Origin: Symbiodinium sp. CCMP2592
Taxonomy: Eukaryota > Sar > Dinophyceae > Suessiales > Symbiodiniaceae
Assembly: GCA_905221615.1 (NCBI GenBank)
Contig: CAJNDT010003057.1
Span: 141,501 to 205,500 of the forward strand
Length of the DNA: 64,000 nt
Direction of reading: 5' to 3'
Positions 43,501-50,373 of this stretch are shown piece by piece (the stretch's first letter is position 1; the number at the start of each line of letters is the position of its first letter). The position numbers and the translations under genes are program-made. Below the pieces are notes generated by a model, which made no database searches, had not been told where the DNA came from, and saw nothing but the letters and a program-made list of their open reading frames with translations.

Positions 43501-46053
43501 TGTCCTGAAGAAGCTCTGCAGAAACCTTTCCACATCCAGGGTACAAGCAGGAGCACTCGGCGGTTGGGGCAGCTGTGTCCTGGCCTTGGTCCCCCAGATC
43601 AGTACCCGATCTGGAGAGGCAGGTAAAGCATGATCGGCCAGGTTCCATTCAGAAGGGCCACCAGAAGATTGAGGATCAAAGGCCGGAGCGGGCTTCCTCT
43701 CTGTAGTAGGTGTCCCTGTAGCTGTGGCAGAAGCTGACGACTGGGTCGTAGAGCTCGTGGTGTTCTGCTGAGCATCGCTGGTGGGATGCTTTCGCATCCT
43801 CTTGGGAGGAGGCGGACTAGGAGTACGAGGTTGTGGTATCGCAGTCTTGCCTCGCCTGGGCTTGGTGGGCCCAGTCTCCTCTTCCCTCGGAAGAACCAGG
43901 GCAGGCCGAGGTTTGCGCCAGGTCACCTGCTTTGTCCCCGGGTGATAGTAGTAGGGCCGATCGCTAGCTTGGTCAACGTGTTTTTCCCAGGGTGCCTCAA
44001 GCGTAGCATCGTCCACCGGGGGATGGATATAGTGGCCAGCTGGATTCCGTTTGGGTGCCGCCGGAGGCACCATGGTCTCCAGGGCCTGATAGCCGAGGAG
44101 GTATCGGGCGCTGTAAATGGTTAATGGTGGGGGAGCACATCTCCACCTCAGACTCGGCTCCATTCCATCACACATGGAAGCTTGTGTGGCTTCCAACCCC
44201 AGTCGGGGAGCGAGGTGCTCCTTGTCGATTGTAAAAATACGACGTTGTTCATCCCGAGGGCCTTGTATGATCCGCACATTCCGCGTAGTGTTGCGGTCAC
44301 ACTCCAAGGTAGGGAGCACAATCCCTCGGCGACCGACGAGATGACGTCTGTGACCGTCGATCACCTCCACTTCGGTCCCCACTGTAAGCGGGACGAGTGC
44401 TGCCTGCCACTGTGGCCGGTCAGGCTCGGAGGCAGGCTCCATGATCCCTCGAAGGGCACAGGTGGGGCTCGTTAAGACAGGATAGTCCCTTGACTTAAGA
44501 AGTTGAGGGGATGATACCTGCAAGTATTCGGCGAGAGGTCTCCCAGCCCTAAGGGAAGCAAGGTGGTCAGAAGTAGTGGCAGTCAACTGTAGGACCACAT
44601 GCTCTACCAAAGTCATCAATGTGGCTTGGTTTGTGGAAAGCTGCAGGCACACGCGATAACCACATGGTGGGGCTGCAGAATGCATGCAAGAGCACGGCAG
44701 AGTCTCATGTTGGCTGGTCACGGATTGCAGCTGCAGGACTGAGATCCAAGCCCCGTAGTGGGCAGGGAGAGCACCAAAGTGGACGTCTCGAGGGACCTGA
44801 GACCTGTGGCGAGCAGCGTTCGACAAAGGTATGCCAAGTGCAGATGGAGGGCACCGCTGACCTGGAGCCTTCGCGAAGTCATCGGAGTCTGCCATGAGGT
44901 CGGCCTGGGCAGTGCAGTCAGCATAAAGGATAGTCCAAGATAGCAGTGACAGTTGGCTCCGAAGTGGTGTCAGTACAAGTGCGCTGACAGAGACAGCACG
45001 TCTTTTGTGAGTCCCACTCGAGAGGCAGCTGGGCACAAAACAACAAGGCTGCATACAGGAAGAGACGGCAGAGAGCTGACAGCTGTCAGGTGCACCTGTA
45101 GTGCAAGCTCTGCAGAAAGCTCGTGCCTGGCCACCATAGAACCTGTTGTCTCGTGGCTCAGCTCGGTGGCCTAACCGTAAGCGTGAAAGTCCAGCCCGCC
45201 ACTTTGGTAGTGATAGTGGCTGGCTGCTGTTGCACAGGTCCAGCTGGTGTGCCCGAAACTCCCTCTGCTGCATTGACACTCGGTGCTGGGGGTGCAGTCG
45301 GAGGGGGCAGCAAGGTCGTAGTAGGCGATGGAAGCGTAGGAACAGCTCCCATTGCGACAGTGATAGGCCCTGTGCTTGGTGGAGCACCCGCTGGTAAACC
45401 TCCTGGAGCCATGGCAGCGAAGGCCTGCACCGGTGTTGTCGGAAGAGACGTGCAGGATGCTGGAGTCGGCGGGGGCGGCCCCGCGGGCTTACTTTTGGCA
45501 CATCCAACGCTTCCTCGTGGCCTGTTGACCGGCACTGGAGGAGGAGGTCCTGCTGGAGCACTTGTGGTAGCAGCTGGTGGAGCGGTGGCCTCCTCGCCTG
45601 AGCTCGGTGGGCTCGGTGGGCTATCAGATGAAGAGGACTCCGGAGCCACCGTTGCTTTGGCCTTGGGTCTTCCAGATCGCGACCTCGATGGGTTGCCTCT
45701 CCGTGCTTCCTTGGGGGACATCCTGGGCTGAGCGGGCTATGCGACAGCAAGGCTTGAGCACAGAAGGCGGCGCTCGGAAACAGCTGCTCTGAAGTGCACC
45801 TAGCAACTGGCCACAAGGGTAAGGGGAGCTGCAGATGCTGAGTGCCGGACCAAGCACACGGACTGGAGGCTGTCCAGTTGGGACTCTGTAGCACAAAGTT
45901 TGAGCCCTGTTGCCATGGTGGGGCAAGTGGGAACAGACAGGCAAGAAGCGCAGCCATCATGCAGCCTACAGCCGTGTTGAGGTTGAGGCACTCAGACCTT
46001 CTAGTGCACCCGTTACTGTTGGGGGTGGCAGGGTCCCGCTGTTCCGACAACAT
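34507..46053 (-). CDS. LINE polyprotein: WW, ART-like?, APE endonuclease, RT, zinc fingers, ubiquitin-specific protease
   Basis: Stop-free for 3848 codons; the true start is probably nearer 45.1 kb, since the first ~300 codons look non-coding. Residues counted from 46053. A WW domain lies at about 687-720 (PWEKH, YYYHPGTKQVTW). A possible ADP-ribosyltransferase-like region is at 889-1015 (GWHGCKMEALYSII, CPGVYLHRD). Endonuclease about 1972-2232: SWNAGGL, E2011 (QETHW), D2127 (LGDFN), SLIDH, H2223. RT about 2455-2885: D2613 (LDLSSAFD), GLRQGCKLAP, YADD at 2711-2714, HTYLGI. C2H2-type fingers at about 2973-3220. USP at about 3575-3845: C3589 (NLCYLHS), HDAAELL, H3799 (GHYRT), D3819/D3820 (ITDDS), NIYIVWL. 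Residues 3237-3569 look like shadow of another frame. Confidence 0.85.
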   Translation of the reverse strand: MLSEQRDPATPNSNGCTRRSECLNLNTAVGCMMAALLACLFPLAPPWQQGSNFVLQSPNWTASSPCAWSGTQHLQLPLPLWPVARCTSEQLFPSAAFCAQALLSHSPLSPGCPPRKHGEATHRGRDLEDPRPKQRWLRSPLHLIAHRAHRAQARRPPLHQLLPQVLQQDLLLQCRSTGHEEALDVPKVSPRGRPRRLQHPARLFRQHRCRPSLPWLQEVYQRVLHQAQGLSLSQWELFLRFHRLLRPCCPLRLHPQHRVSMQQREFRAHQLDLCNSSQPLSLPKWRAGLSRLRLGHRAEPRDNRFYGGQARAFCRACTTGAPDSCQLSAVSSCMQPCCFVPSCLSSGTHKRRAVSVSALVLTPLRSQLSLLSWTILYADCTAQADLMADSDDFAKAPGQRCPPSALGIPLSNAARHRSQVPRDVHFGALPAHYGAWISVLQLQSVTSQHETLPCSCMHSAAPPCGYRVCLQLSTNQATLMTLVEHVVLQLTATTSDHLASLRAGRPLAEYLQVSSPQLLKSRDYPVLTSPTCALRGIMEPASEPDRPQWQAALVPLTVGTEVEVIDGHRRHLVGRRGIVLPTLECDRNTTRNVRIIQGPRDEQRRIFTIDKEHLAPRLGLEATQASMCDGMEPSLRWRCAPPPLTIYSARYLLGYQALETMVPPAAPKRNPAGHYIHPPVDDATLEAPWEKHVDQASDRPYYYHPGTKQVTWRKPRPALVLPREEETGPTKPRRGKTAIPQPRTPSPPPPKRMRKHPTSDAQQNTTSSTTQSSASATATGTPTTERKPAPAFDPQSSGGPSEWNLADHALPASPDRVLIWGTKARTQLPQPPSAPACTLDVERFLQSFFRTRQGPTGTPLATLLGDPVPQPDGWWRLPWTPLDPSHCELLCQDGWLRGWHGCKMEALYSIIYHGQLLPSTDESKGDRFLAGCPGVYLHRDSLQHKVENYMRWIPLCGDGLFWAAKWEVVYAPSGSNKHGKRTDQVIQSAESVELVALWLSVRSENMLPEGTAVQATWTPAREANPCLTESKRRSSALIQAVDFAALSASSRPLPSSSSRSDPAIDDKGRLKPTPKARGRLPHIPSELEKDCTPAQAKLTIQAGDLVLRSATAHSSETPNAPTTVSAATLADPSDPPQRGPKRVRSDASSPKPRRMQTRPKPRRSIWFDVTDNPADQPLTTSSTAAKGRGTGMTKAARHQERVRKKMAKKMEEIFQANRAAGLHSDSAASSSAAYKDPACCSSCPRLHRHSQSCLKTHMPPSHQSGKLHVFAPLRSSLLAASSNQDDTGRDRFTECSELQTSAPRFGQPPRWVPCSQTFVAPSTSHCLQHLGPSGLYLPTCRMPDGTPDSLQVPSLICWGFERHLSSFPCTHPGLERPVCTSTTMPVGLTWHCGASPHRAHYRCVVPRGMSAALATGPTLLHAYCSRDDCSSHCTWQGWPDAFLTDRPEHCLVCLRHTRPSAAGPASVRCPPPPPGAGLQPDGLSDLETVAPKQLLTPSRGSLSLPSGLSSPLGAGQWIEQTSPRDMFLSNLCRTSRARGWPIVWRTHAVSGVGLNIVEAPPMPPACNKLAPRRPTRSDPVSLFLPSRCNPRFPLRPWICTLWIRCVDDLLHRPPKSMPAFLTTWTTGIPKCLSHNLNIPALSHSGPNSGDRLFHTADNLLSLRHPLVVHLASEQSVGARVVSGCHPLTRPKLTFVVGDGKPWQEPNELHSAVRAVLRDPPQNHTTCFDLGVTLGIACSPSLTSTPFSVICSSWAGPGDQTAGPCGVPNSLDKLLLGYAPLQSKPRYLFLYKQGLPVRLVAIRAPALLHLTSPGLSRSRRPLPGVQTLTPATRPTHTADRSCPPSTTHCPSQTPGTTPYPRQCPRPILFLSTLFALPRSIWGVPSAHPLHPTVAHHSATLNQATVHSNAYTFARKRSYKRALRRAAQDEAQHTIYRGRVCTLQQLCKGYRGHRPAPQAERRMQQAALKVSQGRLLFLSWNAGGLSQALWQEFLLTLENMPPDERPQIVCVQETHWTDKVAPTFPTATWDVYTSPTTDNKSAGLLILLNKNTTRNCRIVYADPQPGRVQHLRILHDKWAVDLLHIYQKPHNSHPLALQSSKTIRLAVWECIGKILAALPARNTVIMLGDFNTQIKPCAAAGTRICSGTSTSTHPPDQARLQHLVEDFSLLHLNSWCKAAGPTYHHNKGASLIDHIIMRSSQADDRARQARPLRLGLAAWRLGGYHLPLKASIPLQRFHTLNKPVAPQRAWDHWGLIQVCRSTWDPRVQSLRSAVQASLPGVHDLGQLHETLIHCASQFFPPPAGQHRLALWQTPPMQDGIRSMWQAYRVWKTAKAQAQHNPLYVSRCYHHFKTAHKAFRRAGKEAKKHWFHGRLQELQTAASSGDSRKLYAGIRTLAPKSSKPKVQLRDSGGHLQDPKTQLKQLETHYRKLYAADEDGSIQGPQRQPIHIEVTEAEMTLALSQLSPHKATPPNLATNSLWRLTSDLVAPLLCQWCRQWPQIPELWRSAWLTLVPKIPRPLSPKNLRPIGLTESSGRAYASILQAKLRPYAERFLADQAQFAYLPGRNAAQAIHRVAAHCKYVQDRCSISTPTVVDRHAQQPKPCPHFAGAQLSLDLSSAFDLMDWRLLDKALLASDVPAELRHQIMSWHSEISYVLTHLGHTAKVEAQRGLRQGCKLAPLLWTLALAQIYREILAEGDPLLTAPWLEQCSTIYADDIHLKDTVQNTRELDDMVYRFSKILDALAAHGMVINSAKSALLLRHKGSFIRGWLRRHLIPKPEGDLLRFRSPRGTVYEIPLRDHHTYLGIRISYHSQAKQAVTYRLQAANQAWQRLRGVLCSTRHLAQTHRLSLWKSTVLPTLLYGIAASNPGAKDIQRMQHMMTKQVRAITRSFAHLQKESTQDLLHRCSLSTILEHLQREAAALHRSLTRLSTETSFVTQAQVESARDTAATLHLQVQRQWQVPLGDTEGITDPAVHQCQECHRVFTSFRLLRSHEAKWHGLKTPAAVSVPFDRYAHGTEGLPTCRHCAHPFRQWDGLVKHIKRNRCQVLRRLATQPPAAAPPLAPSSDDSDPVLVPDPATLPPQDLSPGTHILSNDQAAMPPPTPVDIPEPPVLDALLQDSSTSPSHEAAPLYQQSHVLETLSARRWTDLLVKPETYSYLQHHCPLCYQWLATPTSIKYHLTMQHPEWKECQPATLKLLTGFRRHTVVPCRYCHQRNINKDRHWKQCHVLHICAFLAVHHDTLRGSHGAGRTGDAILGPCRSGQTGTGTTTRCDASNRAIQEAASGSAGPEQRQGQGYQGQRQGKAGPTKSIQCQPGHGLHKWFRKPSTQSLVTDSGPAATGKSRSRLDGVQDESTIPAGPSSGANHLSHPSGSGPLPLCTIRARRDGTGSLRSSGEVEEDERGRTREDYLLPQTHALQAAAHHLTPEVDQHDCGRGCSRQSQEPELDRRSETLETSYMESYQTMSGSRQLGEANTGGRSVGPTGSDEEGCYGRDPGEVQVHEEAHHGGDLRLDSIPDLHVPSPRGRSHVEHAEPVDRTSIVAHPGLQASPRSAELRHPGPGSVATSDAILSVRPSLKAVLRLIFHNPSNLCYLHSTIYALLWTILQARLHDAYVSPPPQALTMLCPPITATPNCPIQVLHSVPWLMLLQAWPSVHRQHDAAELLQYLLPRFSHSGFNGGWEARNFVPGGIATLDKGPTQAPIPIALPVGPSLELQAAIDGWSAQVTARYALLNPSPMLCIQLQRFTNAEGVMRRDTRPLVVASTTVRMPLFTGLHTMQVRYVHYQVVAVQLHYGATPDMGHYRTILRGQPLFGAEKWWITDDSCIAKPVSTEHDDNIYIVWLRQVLPPGA
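35349..36344 (-). CDS. Overlapping +1-frame segment of the LINE polyprotein
   Basis: This 331-codon frame starts at an ATG (MTLCADPMELDEQET). It has the protein-like character that the long frame lacks here: a basic GKGKGTKGKGKGK stretch, then a helix-rich region (MNRLSQLVLRQEQIISAIRQ, EKWRKMKEEEPEKITYSL, NWIDDQKHWKHLTWNPT). Its upstream limit is TAG near 36354-36356, so entry from the long frame would need a +1 step within about 10 bases, and exit a -1 step near 35350 before the USP domain. Either two compensating indels or a genuine overlap explains it. The function of the segment is unknown. Confidence 0.6.
   Translation of the reverse strand: MTLCADPMELDEQETQFWAHAGPVKREQEPRRDVMHQTEQSKRQRLAPQDRNKGKGKGTKGKGKGKQGLPSPSSANQVTGYTNGFGSHPPNPWSQTQDLQPLGNHDPDWMEYRMNRLSQLVLRQEQIISAIRQDLVLYLFVRSGPEGMVPVLCEAAEKWRKMKEEEPEKITYSLKLMLFKQLLITLHQRLTNMIADEDALAKAKNLNWIDDQKHWKHLTWNPTKQCLEVDNSVRPIPAEDLLAQLVQMRKAVTEETLVRFKSMRKLTTEVTSDWIQFQICMSLRPEGGAMWSTLNQWIGQASWHTLGCRLRRDRPNYDTLVQEVWQHQMPY
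45158..45721 (-). CDS. Candidate LINE ORF1, Pro/Ala/Ser-rich
   Basis: An ATG at 45721 opens a 187-codon frame in a different register from the long ORF: basic start (MSPKEARRGNPSRSRSGRPK), a long Pro/Ala/Ser/Thr-rich body with PPPP runs, and an end GWTFTLTVRPPS. Its composition is far more protein-like than the long frame over the same bases. It lies 366 bp inside the element's 5' end, where an ORF1 is expected. It may end independently, or join the long frame by a frame change near 45160. No RNA-binding motif is recognisable. Confidence 0.5.
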   Translation of the reverse strand: MSPKEARRGNPSRSRSGRPKAKATVAPESSSSDSPPSPPSSGEEATAPPAATTSAPAGPPPPVPVNRPRGSVGCAKSKPAGPPPPTPASCTSLPTTPVQAFAAMAPGGLPAGAPPSTGPITVAMGAVPTLPSPTTTLLPPPTAPPAPSVNAAEGVSGTPAGPVQQQPATITTKVAGWTFTLTVRPPS

Positions 46054-46079
46054 CTCTCTTTCTCAACCTGGCGGAGCCA

Positions 46080-46155
46080 AGGGGCTTTACTAGTACTAGT
46101 AGTAGTAGTAGTAGTAGCAGCAGCAGTAGTAGTAGTAGTAGTTGCAGTAGCAGTA
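46080..46155 (+). repeat. (TAG)n/(CAG)n microsatellite at the LINE 5' end
   Basis: TACTAGTACTAG passes into TAG triplets with AGC interruptions. The initial TACTAG hexamers match the tract at the other end of the LINE. Confidence 0.95.
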
Positions 46156-46289
46156 GATGTCCGAATAGCAGTTGTTCGTAGGAGTCCTAGTGGTTACCAG
46201 TCCTATATCAACCAAACCCAAACTTCCTATGGTACCAAACCCAAACTTTCGGGTGTCACTCCATTCCGGTGCAACATCCGGTAGATTCC

Positions 46290-46670
46290 CTTTGTTTTCG
46301 ACCGGCCACGAAACGACCCACATCCACTGTCGACACAACCCTGGCTGTCCTCGCTTCGGAGGAAGGACTGTCTGCCTATGTACGTGTACATTCCACATTG
46401 CCGGCACTGGTAAAGGAAATCTCTCGGATGCTCCCGGTTGATGGCCTGCACGGTGCGGGGCGACAGGCCCTCCTCACCGTCGACGATCCTCGTTCCTGGA
46501 GATTTTCATGTTCTCCTATTGTATTGTCCGGGCTTTCCAACCCACTGTCAGGGCTTTCCAACCCACTGTCAGGGCTTTCCAACCCACTGTCTGTCTGGAC
46601 TTTCCAACCAATCAACAAATATTTCCAGGCTACAATTTTGTTGTCACTGGAGTCCTCCAGTGCGATCGTC
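46290..46670 (-). CDS. Two exons of a spliced gene with a cysteine-rich segment (partial)
   Basis: On the minus strand an exon at about 46668-46611 reads VTIALEDSSDNKIVAWKYLL and ends ATTG before GTTGGAAAGTCC. The next exon starts after CTCCAG at about 46493 and reads GEEGLSPRTVQAINREHP, then LYQCRQCGMYTYIG, SEDSQGCVDSGCGSF and GIYRMLHRNG. Joining at G|GTTGG...CCAG| keeps the frame (LIG-TRIVDG). The CxxC...C...C pattern could bind zinc. The gene is incomplete: it is cut by the LINE downstream or continues in unrecognised exons. Function unknown. Confidence 0.55.
46526..46606 (-). repeat. Intron with four tandem GGGTTGGAAAGCCC copies
   Basis: Three perfect GGGCTTTCCAACCC copies at 46530, 46551 and 46571 (plus-strand coordinates, spaced about 21 bp by ACTGTCA) and one variant at 46592. 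The variant's GGTTGGAAAG coincides with the donor of the intron between the two exons at 46290-46670. Confidence 0.85.
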
Positions 46671-46829
46671 ACCTGGGATGGGGTTCAGCGGTTTCGGGTT
46701 TTGGGCATGGGGTTCCAGCAAGACAAGACACAAAAGCAAAAAAGGCTCACTTCAAGCCTACTGCGTGTTAGTTTTGGGCTTGGGGCTTTACCACACACAG
46801 TACCTAAAACAAACCAAATGTTCACTTCA

Positions 46830-47430
46830 AACCAAGGCTCCTTTTCCAGGTCCCTGGCCTTTGGCACCCTTTCCTCGGCTGAGTGCTCTGGGTGTGCACA
46901 AGGTTGGTTTAAGCACTAGAATTATGTGTATAATCAAAAAGCTTCAATCCTAGAGTCCATGAGTCCTAGGATCCTTTTCCTCCATCTCCACCGTTGCCTG
47001 TGGCACCCTGTCCTTGGCTGAGTGTTCTGGGTATGCCTCAGGTTGTTTTCAGATAAGTAGAAGTATGGGTTCTAGAATTGTGTTTCGGGTTTGTGTTTTA
47101 GGCTTCAGGGCTACTAGGGTTTAAGGACAAACCCTTCCACAAGATTAGGTTATGAGATTAAAGCCATGCCTAGAAACCATCTCCTGTGGATCCACCGGTC
47201 CCAGCGTTCTGCCATCCTGACCATCCTCGGTTTGGTTTGGCTATGTGTATTCAGTATCCATATCAGATAAGTAGAACTAAAGGTTCCGGAGTTTAGGCAT
47301 AGCAGGCTTTTGGGTTTGTAGTTTAGGTTTTACGGTTCAAGGTTTAAATTAAGGGCTTAAGGACAAACAATTCCCGGAAGAATGGGTTTAAAAACCAAGC
47401 CTAGAAACCATGTCCTCCGTCTCCATATCC
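46830..47430 (+). repeat. Diverged long direct repeats
   Basis: Copies with TTTGGCACCCTTTCCTCGGC / TGTGGCACCCTGTCCTTGGC heads lie near 46858 and 47000. Their tails (AGATAAGTAGAA, AAGGACAAACMMTTC, AGCCTAGAAACCAT) recur near 47050-47185 and 47265-47412. Unit length is about 200-230 bp with drift. No gene. Confidence 0.6.
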
Positions 47431-47579
47431 TCCGTCTCCCTGCTGGTACCATCCATGTCCCCATCCATGTCCTCGGTTCACATGCAAGCATATATATATA
47501 TATATATGTGGCCGAGACCTTTAGGGTCTATTTGGCCATTTCCTTTCTACCCAACACGAACCATCACAGACAGGCTCTG

Positions 47580-49865
47580 TCTCATTTTTTCGAGACAGAG
47601 AGAGAGAGAGAGAGAGATCTTTCACTCGGGACTGAGCGCAAGCTATTTCACACCCAGAAAAATGGAAGAACCCTCGCACGTTCCATCTGTCACGCTCTCA
47701 CCATGCATAAGAAGATAGACGACATCGATTCTGTTCCATTCTTTTTATCGAAGGTCTTTCCATTTCCTACAAAGGAGATCTTTCGTTTCCTACCAATAGA
47801 TAGAGGAGCTCTCTCATCTTCCTACTCAGAGATAGAAGGTTGCATTTTAAAAATACATAAGAGAGCTCTGTCATGCCCTATCTTTTCGTTTTCATTCTTC
47901 CATGTCCCGTGAGAAGATAGAGGAGATGGGAGCCGAGGGCTCTCCCATTTCCGATCACGAGAGAAAGGAGCCAGCCCGTTTCTTAGAAAGACATGAAGGA
48001 GATCTCTCATTCCTTCAAGAGAAAGATCTTTCACTCAGGAGAGAGCGCAAGCTATTTCACTTCCAGAAAAATAGAGGAGCCTTTGCATGTCCCATGTCTC
48101 ACTCTCTCGCCATGCAGAAGAAGATAGACGACATCGATTCTTTTCCATTCTGTTTATCAAAGAGTGTTTTCGTTTCCTCCAGAGGAATTCTTGCATTTCC
48201 TATGAGAAGGCCTACTCAGAGATAGAACGACGCATTCAACAAATACATGAGAGCTCTCTGTCCTATCTTTTCCTTTCTCGTCAATAGGTAGAGGAGTTTT
48301 CAAATTTTTGGGTTGACGTGAAAGAGCTTCTCTATCTCGCAATAGATCAAGAGAGTCCTTTCCTACCTTTTTTTTGCACGAAATGCTTGTCAGGTCATGA
48401 GAGAAGCCGTTTATCTTCTCATGGGAAATGACAAAGCTCTTCTACCTTTTTGCGAAAGATCTCTCCTTTATTGTCCAATTGTTGTGGAAGGCTTGCTTCT
48501 ATCCATTGAATGGGACATGACGTAACTCATACGTCCCTGTCGTTTACGTGAGAGAGTTTTGCTGTCTTTTAATATGCCATGTGAAACTTCTTTTATTGCT
48601 GTGTAAGCAGTGACGGAGTGCCCTTGCCTCTCCTGAATGAGCTCCTCCACTTCTCAATGCGCGATGAGCAAGCCCTTTTATCTCCTCTGTCTCAAAATAG
48701 GTCATGAAAGGGCTCCCCTCTCGCCCTCTTTTTCCAAATTCAGGAGCTCTACATTCATAAAAAAAGACAAGGGCTCTCTCATGTCCTGTCCTGCTCATTT
48801 CCCGTTACTAGGTAGAAGAGCTCACAGCTCTACCACTTCGTGTCTTTTACATGAAAGAGCTCTTTATTTCGAAATAGGTTATTAAAAGTGTCCGTCTCTC
48901 TCTCTCTCTCTGTCTCGCTCTCTGCAGGCAATGAGAGAATCCTCTACCTGCCTATTGCTAAAGAGCTCTTCCACCTCGCCAACACAAAGGACAACTTGTC
49001 ACTTGTCTATCTTCAACAGGAATTCTTTCATTTCCTATGAACACATAGAGGAGTTCTTTCGTCTCTTATTCATAATCAGAGATAGAGGAACTCTCCTTCT
49101 TGTTGTTGAAGAATTGACAGAGCTCCTAGTGTACCCTTATGACAGAGCCTTTCTCCTACTTGATAAAGTGTTTCTTAAAAAAGACAGAAGAGATCTCTCA
49201 TTTCTTCGAAAGATAGAGATCTTTCATTGAAAAAATCAGGGGGTCTTTCATGTCCCATTATAGGAGAGAGATCAGGAGCTCTTTTCTCCTTATGCATTAA
49301 AGCGTATTCATTTCCATTTTTCCATTTCCGATGACAAGATAGTGAAGGGGGAGCGGAGGGCTCTCCCACTTCGATTACGATAGAGAGAAGCTAGCTCATT
49401 TCCTAGAAAGACATAAAGGAGATCTCTCATTTCTTCGAAAAAAAAAGAGAGAGCGAGAGAGAGCGAGAGATCTTTCACTCAGGAGAGAGCGCAAGCTGTT
49501 GCACATCCAGAAAAACTAAATCACATGTCCCATCTCTCACTCTGTAACCATGCATAAGAAGATAGACGACATCGGTTCTGTTCCATTCTGTTTGTCAATA
49601 GTGTTTTCATTTCCTACAGAGGAGATCTTTCGACGTTTCCTATCAGAAGATAGAGGAGCTCTCTCATCTCCTAGTCAGAGATAGAAGAATGCATTTCAAA
49701 AATACATAACAGAGCTCTGTCATGCCCTATCTGTTCCTCTCCATTCTTCCATTTCCCATAAGAAGATAGAGGAGAGGGGAGCGGATGGCTCTCCCATTTC
49801 CGAGTACGAGAGAAAGGAGCGAGCTCACTTCTTAGACAGTCATAAACGAGATCTCTCATTACTTC

Positions 49866-49896
<31 letters not shown>

Positions 49897-50370
49897 TTCA
49901 CTCAGAGAGAGCGCAAGCTATTGCACTTCCAGAAAAATGCAGGAGACCTTGCGTGTCCCATGTCTCACTCTCTCGCCATGCAGAAGAAGATAGACGACAT
50001 CGATTCTTTTCCATTCTGTTTATCAAAGAGTGTTTTCGTTTCCTTCAGAGGAATTCTTGCATTTCCTATGAGAAGGCCTACTCAGAGATAGAAGTGCGCA
50101 CTCAACAAATACATAAGAGAGCTCTCTCATGTCCTATCTTTTCCTTTCTCGTCAATAGGTAGAGGAGTTCACAAATTTCTATGTTTTATGTGAAAGAGCT
50201 TCTCTATTTCGCAATAGATCAAGAGAGAGCTTTCCTATCTTTTGCAGGAAGAGAAGCCATTCATCTTCTCATGGGAAATGACAAAGCTTTTCTACCTTTT
50301 TGCTAAAGACTCTCCTTTACCTTACAAGTTGCTGTTGAAGGCGTGTTTCTATCCATTGAATAGTCACTGA
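47580..50370 (+). repeat. Dimeric higher-order repeat, ~410-425 bp monomers
   Basis: The landmark GATCTTTCACTC followed by GAGCGCAAGCTATT occurs near 47616, 48025, 49470 and 49893. Copies 1 and 3 match each other best, as do 2 and 4, so the ancestral unit is a dimer with homologous copies about 1860 bp apart. A further partial copy lies at 49310-49440. Monomers contain many GATAGAGGAGCTCTCTCATC-like words and an (AG)n run before the landmark. Sequence at 48480-49300 is related but rearranged. No gene is supported; frames of 60-176 codons here are incidental. Confidence 0.85.
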
Positions 50371-50373
50371 AAT

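Larger units (their letters stand above)
34372..46087 (-). mobile_element. APE-type non-LTR retrotransposon (LINE), ~11.7 kb
   Basis: A single minus-strand coding region carries an APE-like endonuclease followed by a reverse transcriptase with no integrase or LTR, which defines a non-LTR element. It is flanked on both sides by TAGTAC microsatellite: (TACTAG)4 on the left and TACTAGTACTAG then (TAG)n on the right. Edges are put at these tracts; 3' UTR 34372-34506. At 11.7 kb it is long for a LINE. The long open frame suggests recent activity. Confidence 0.85.
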
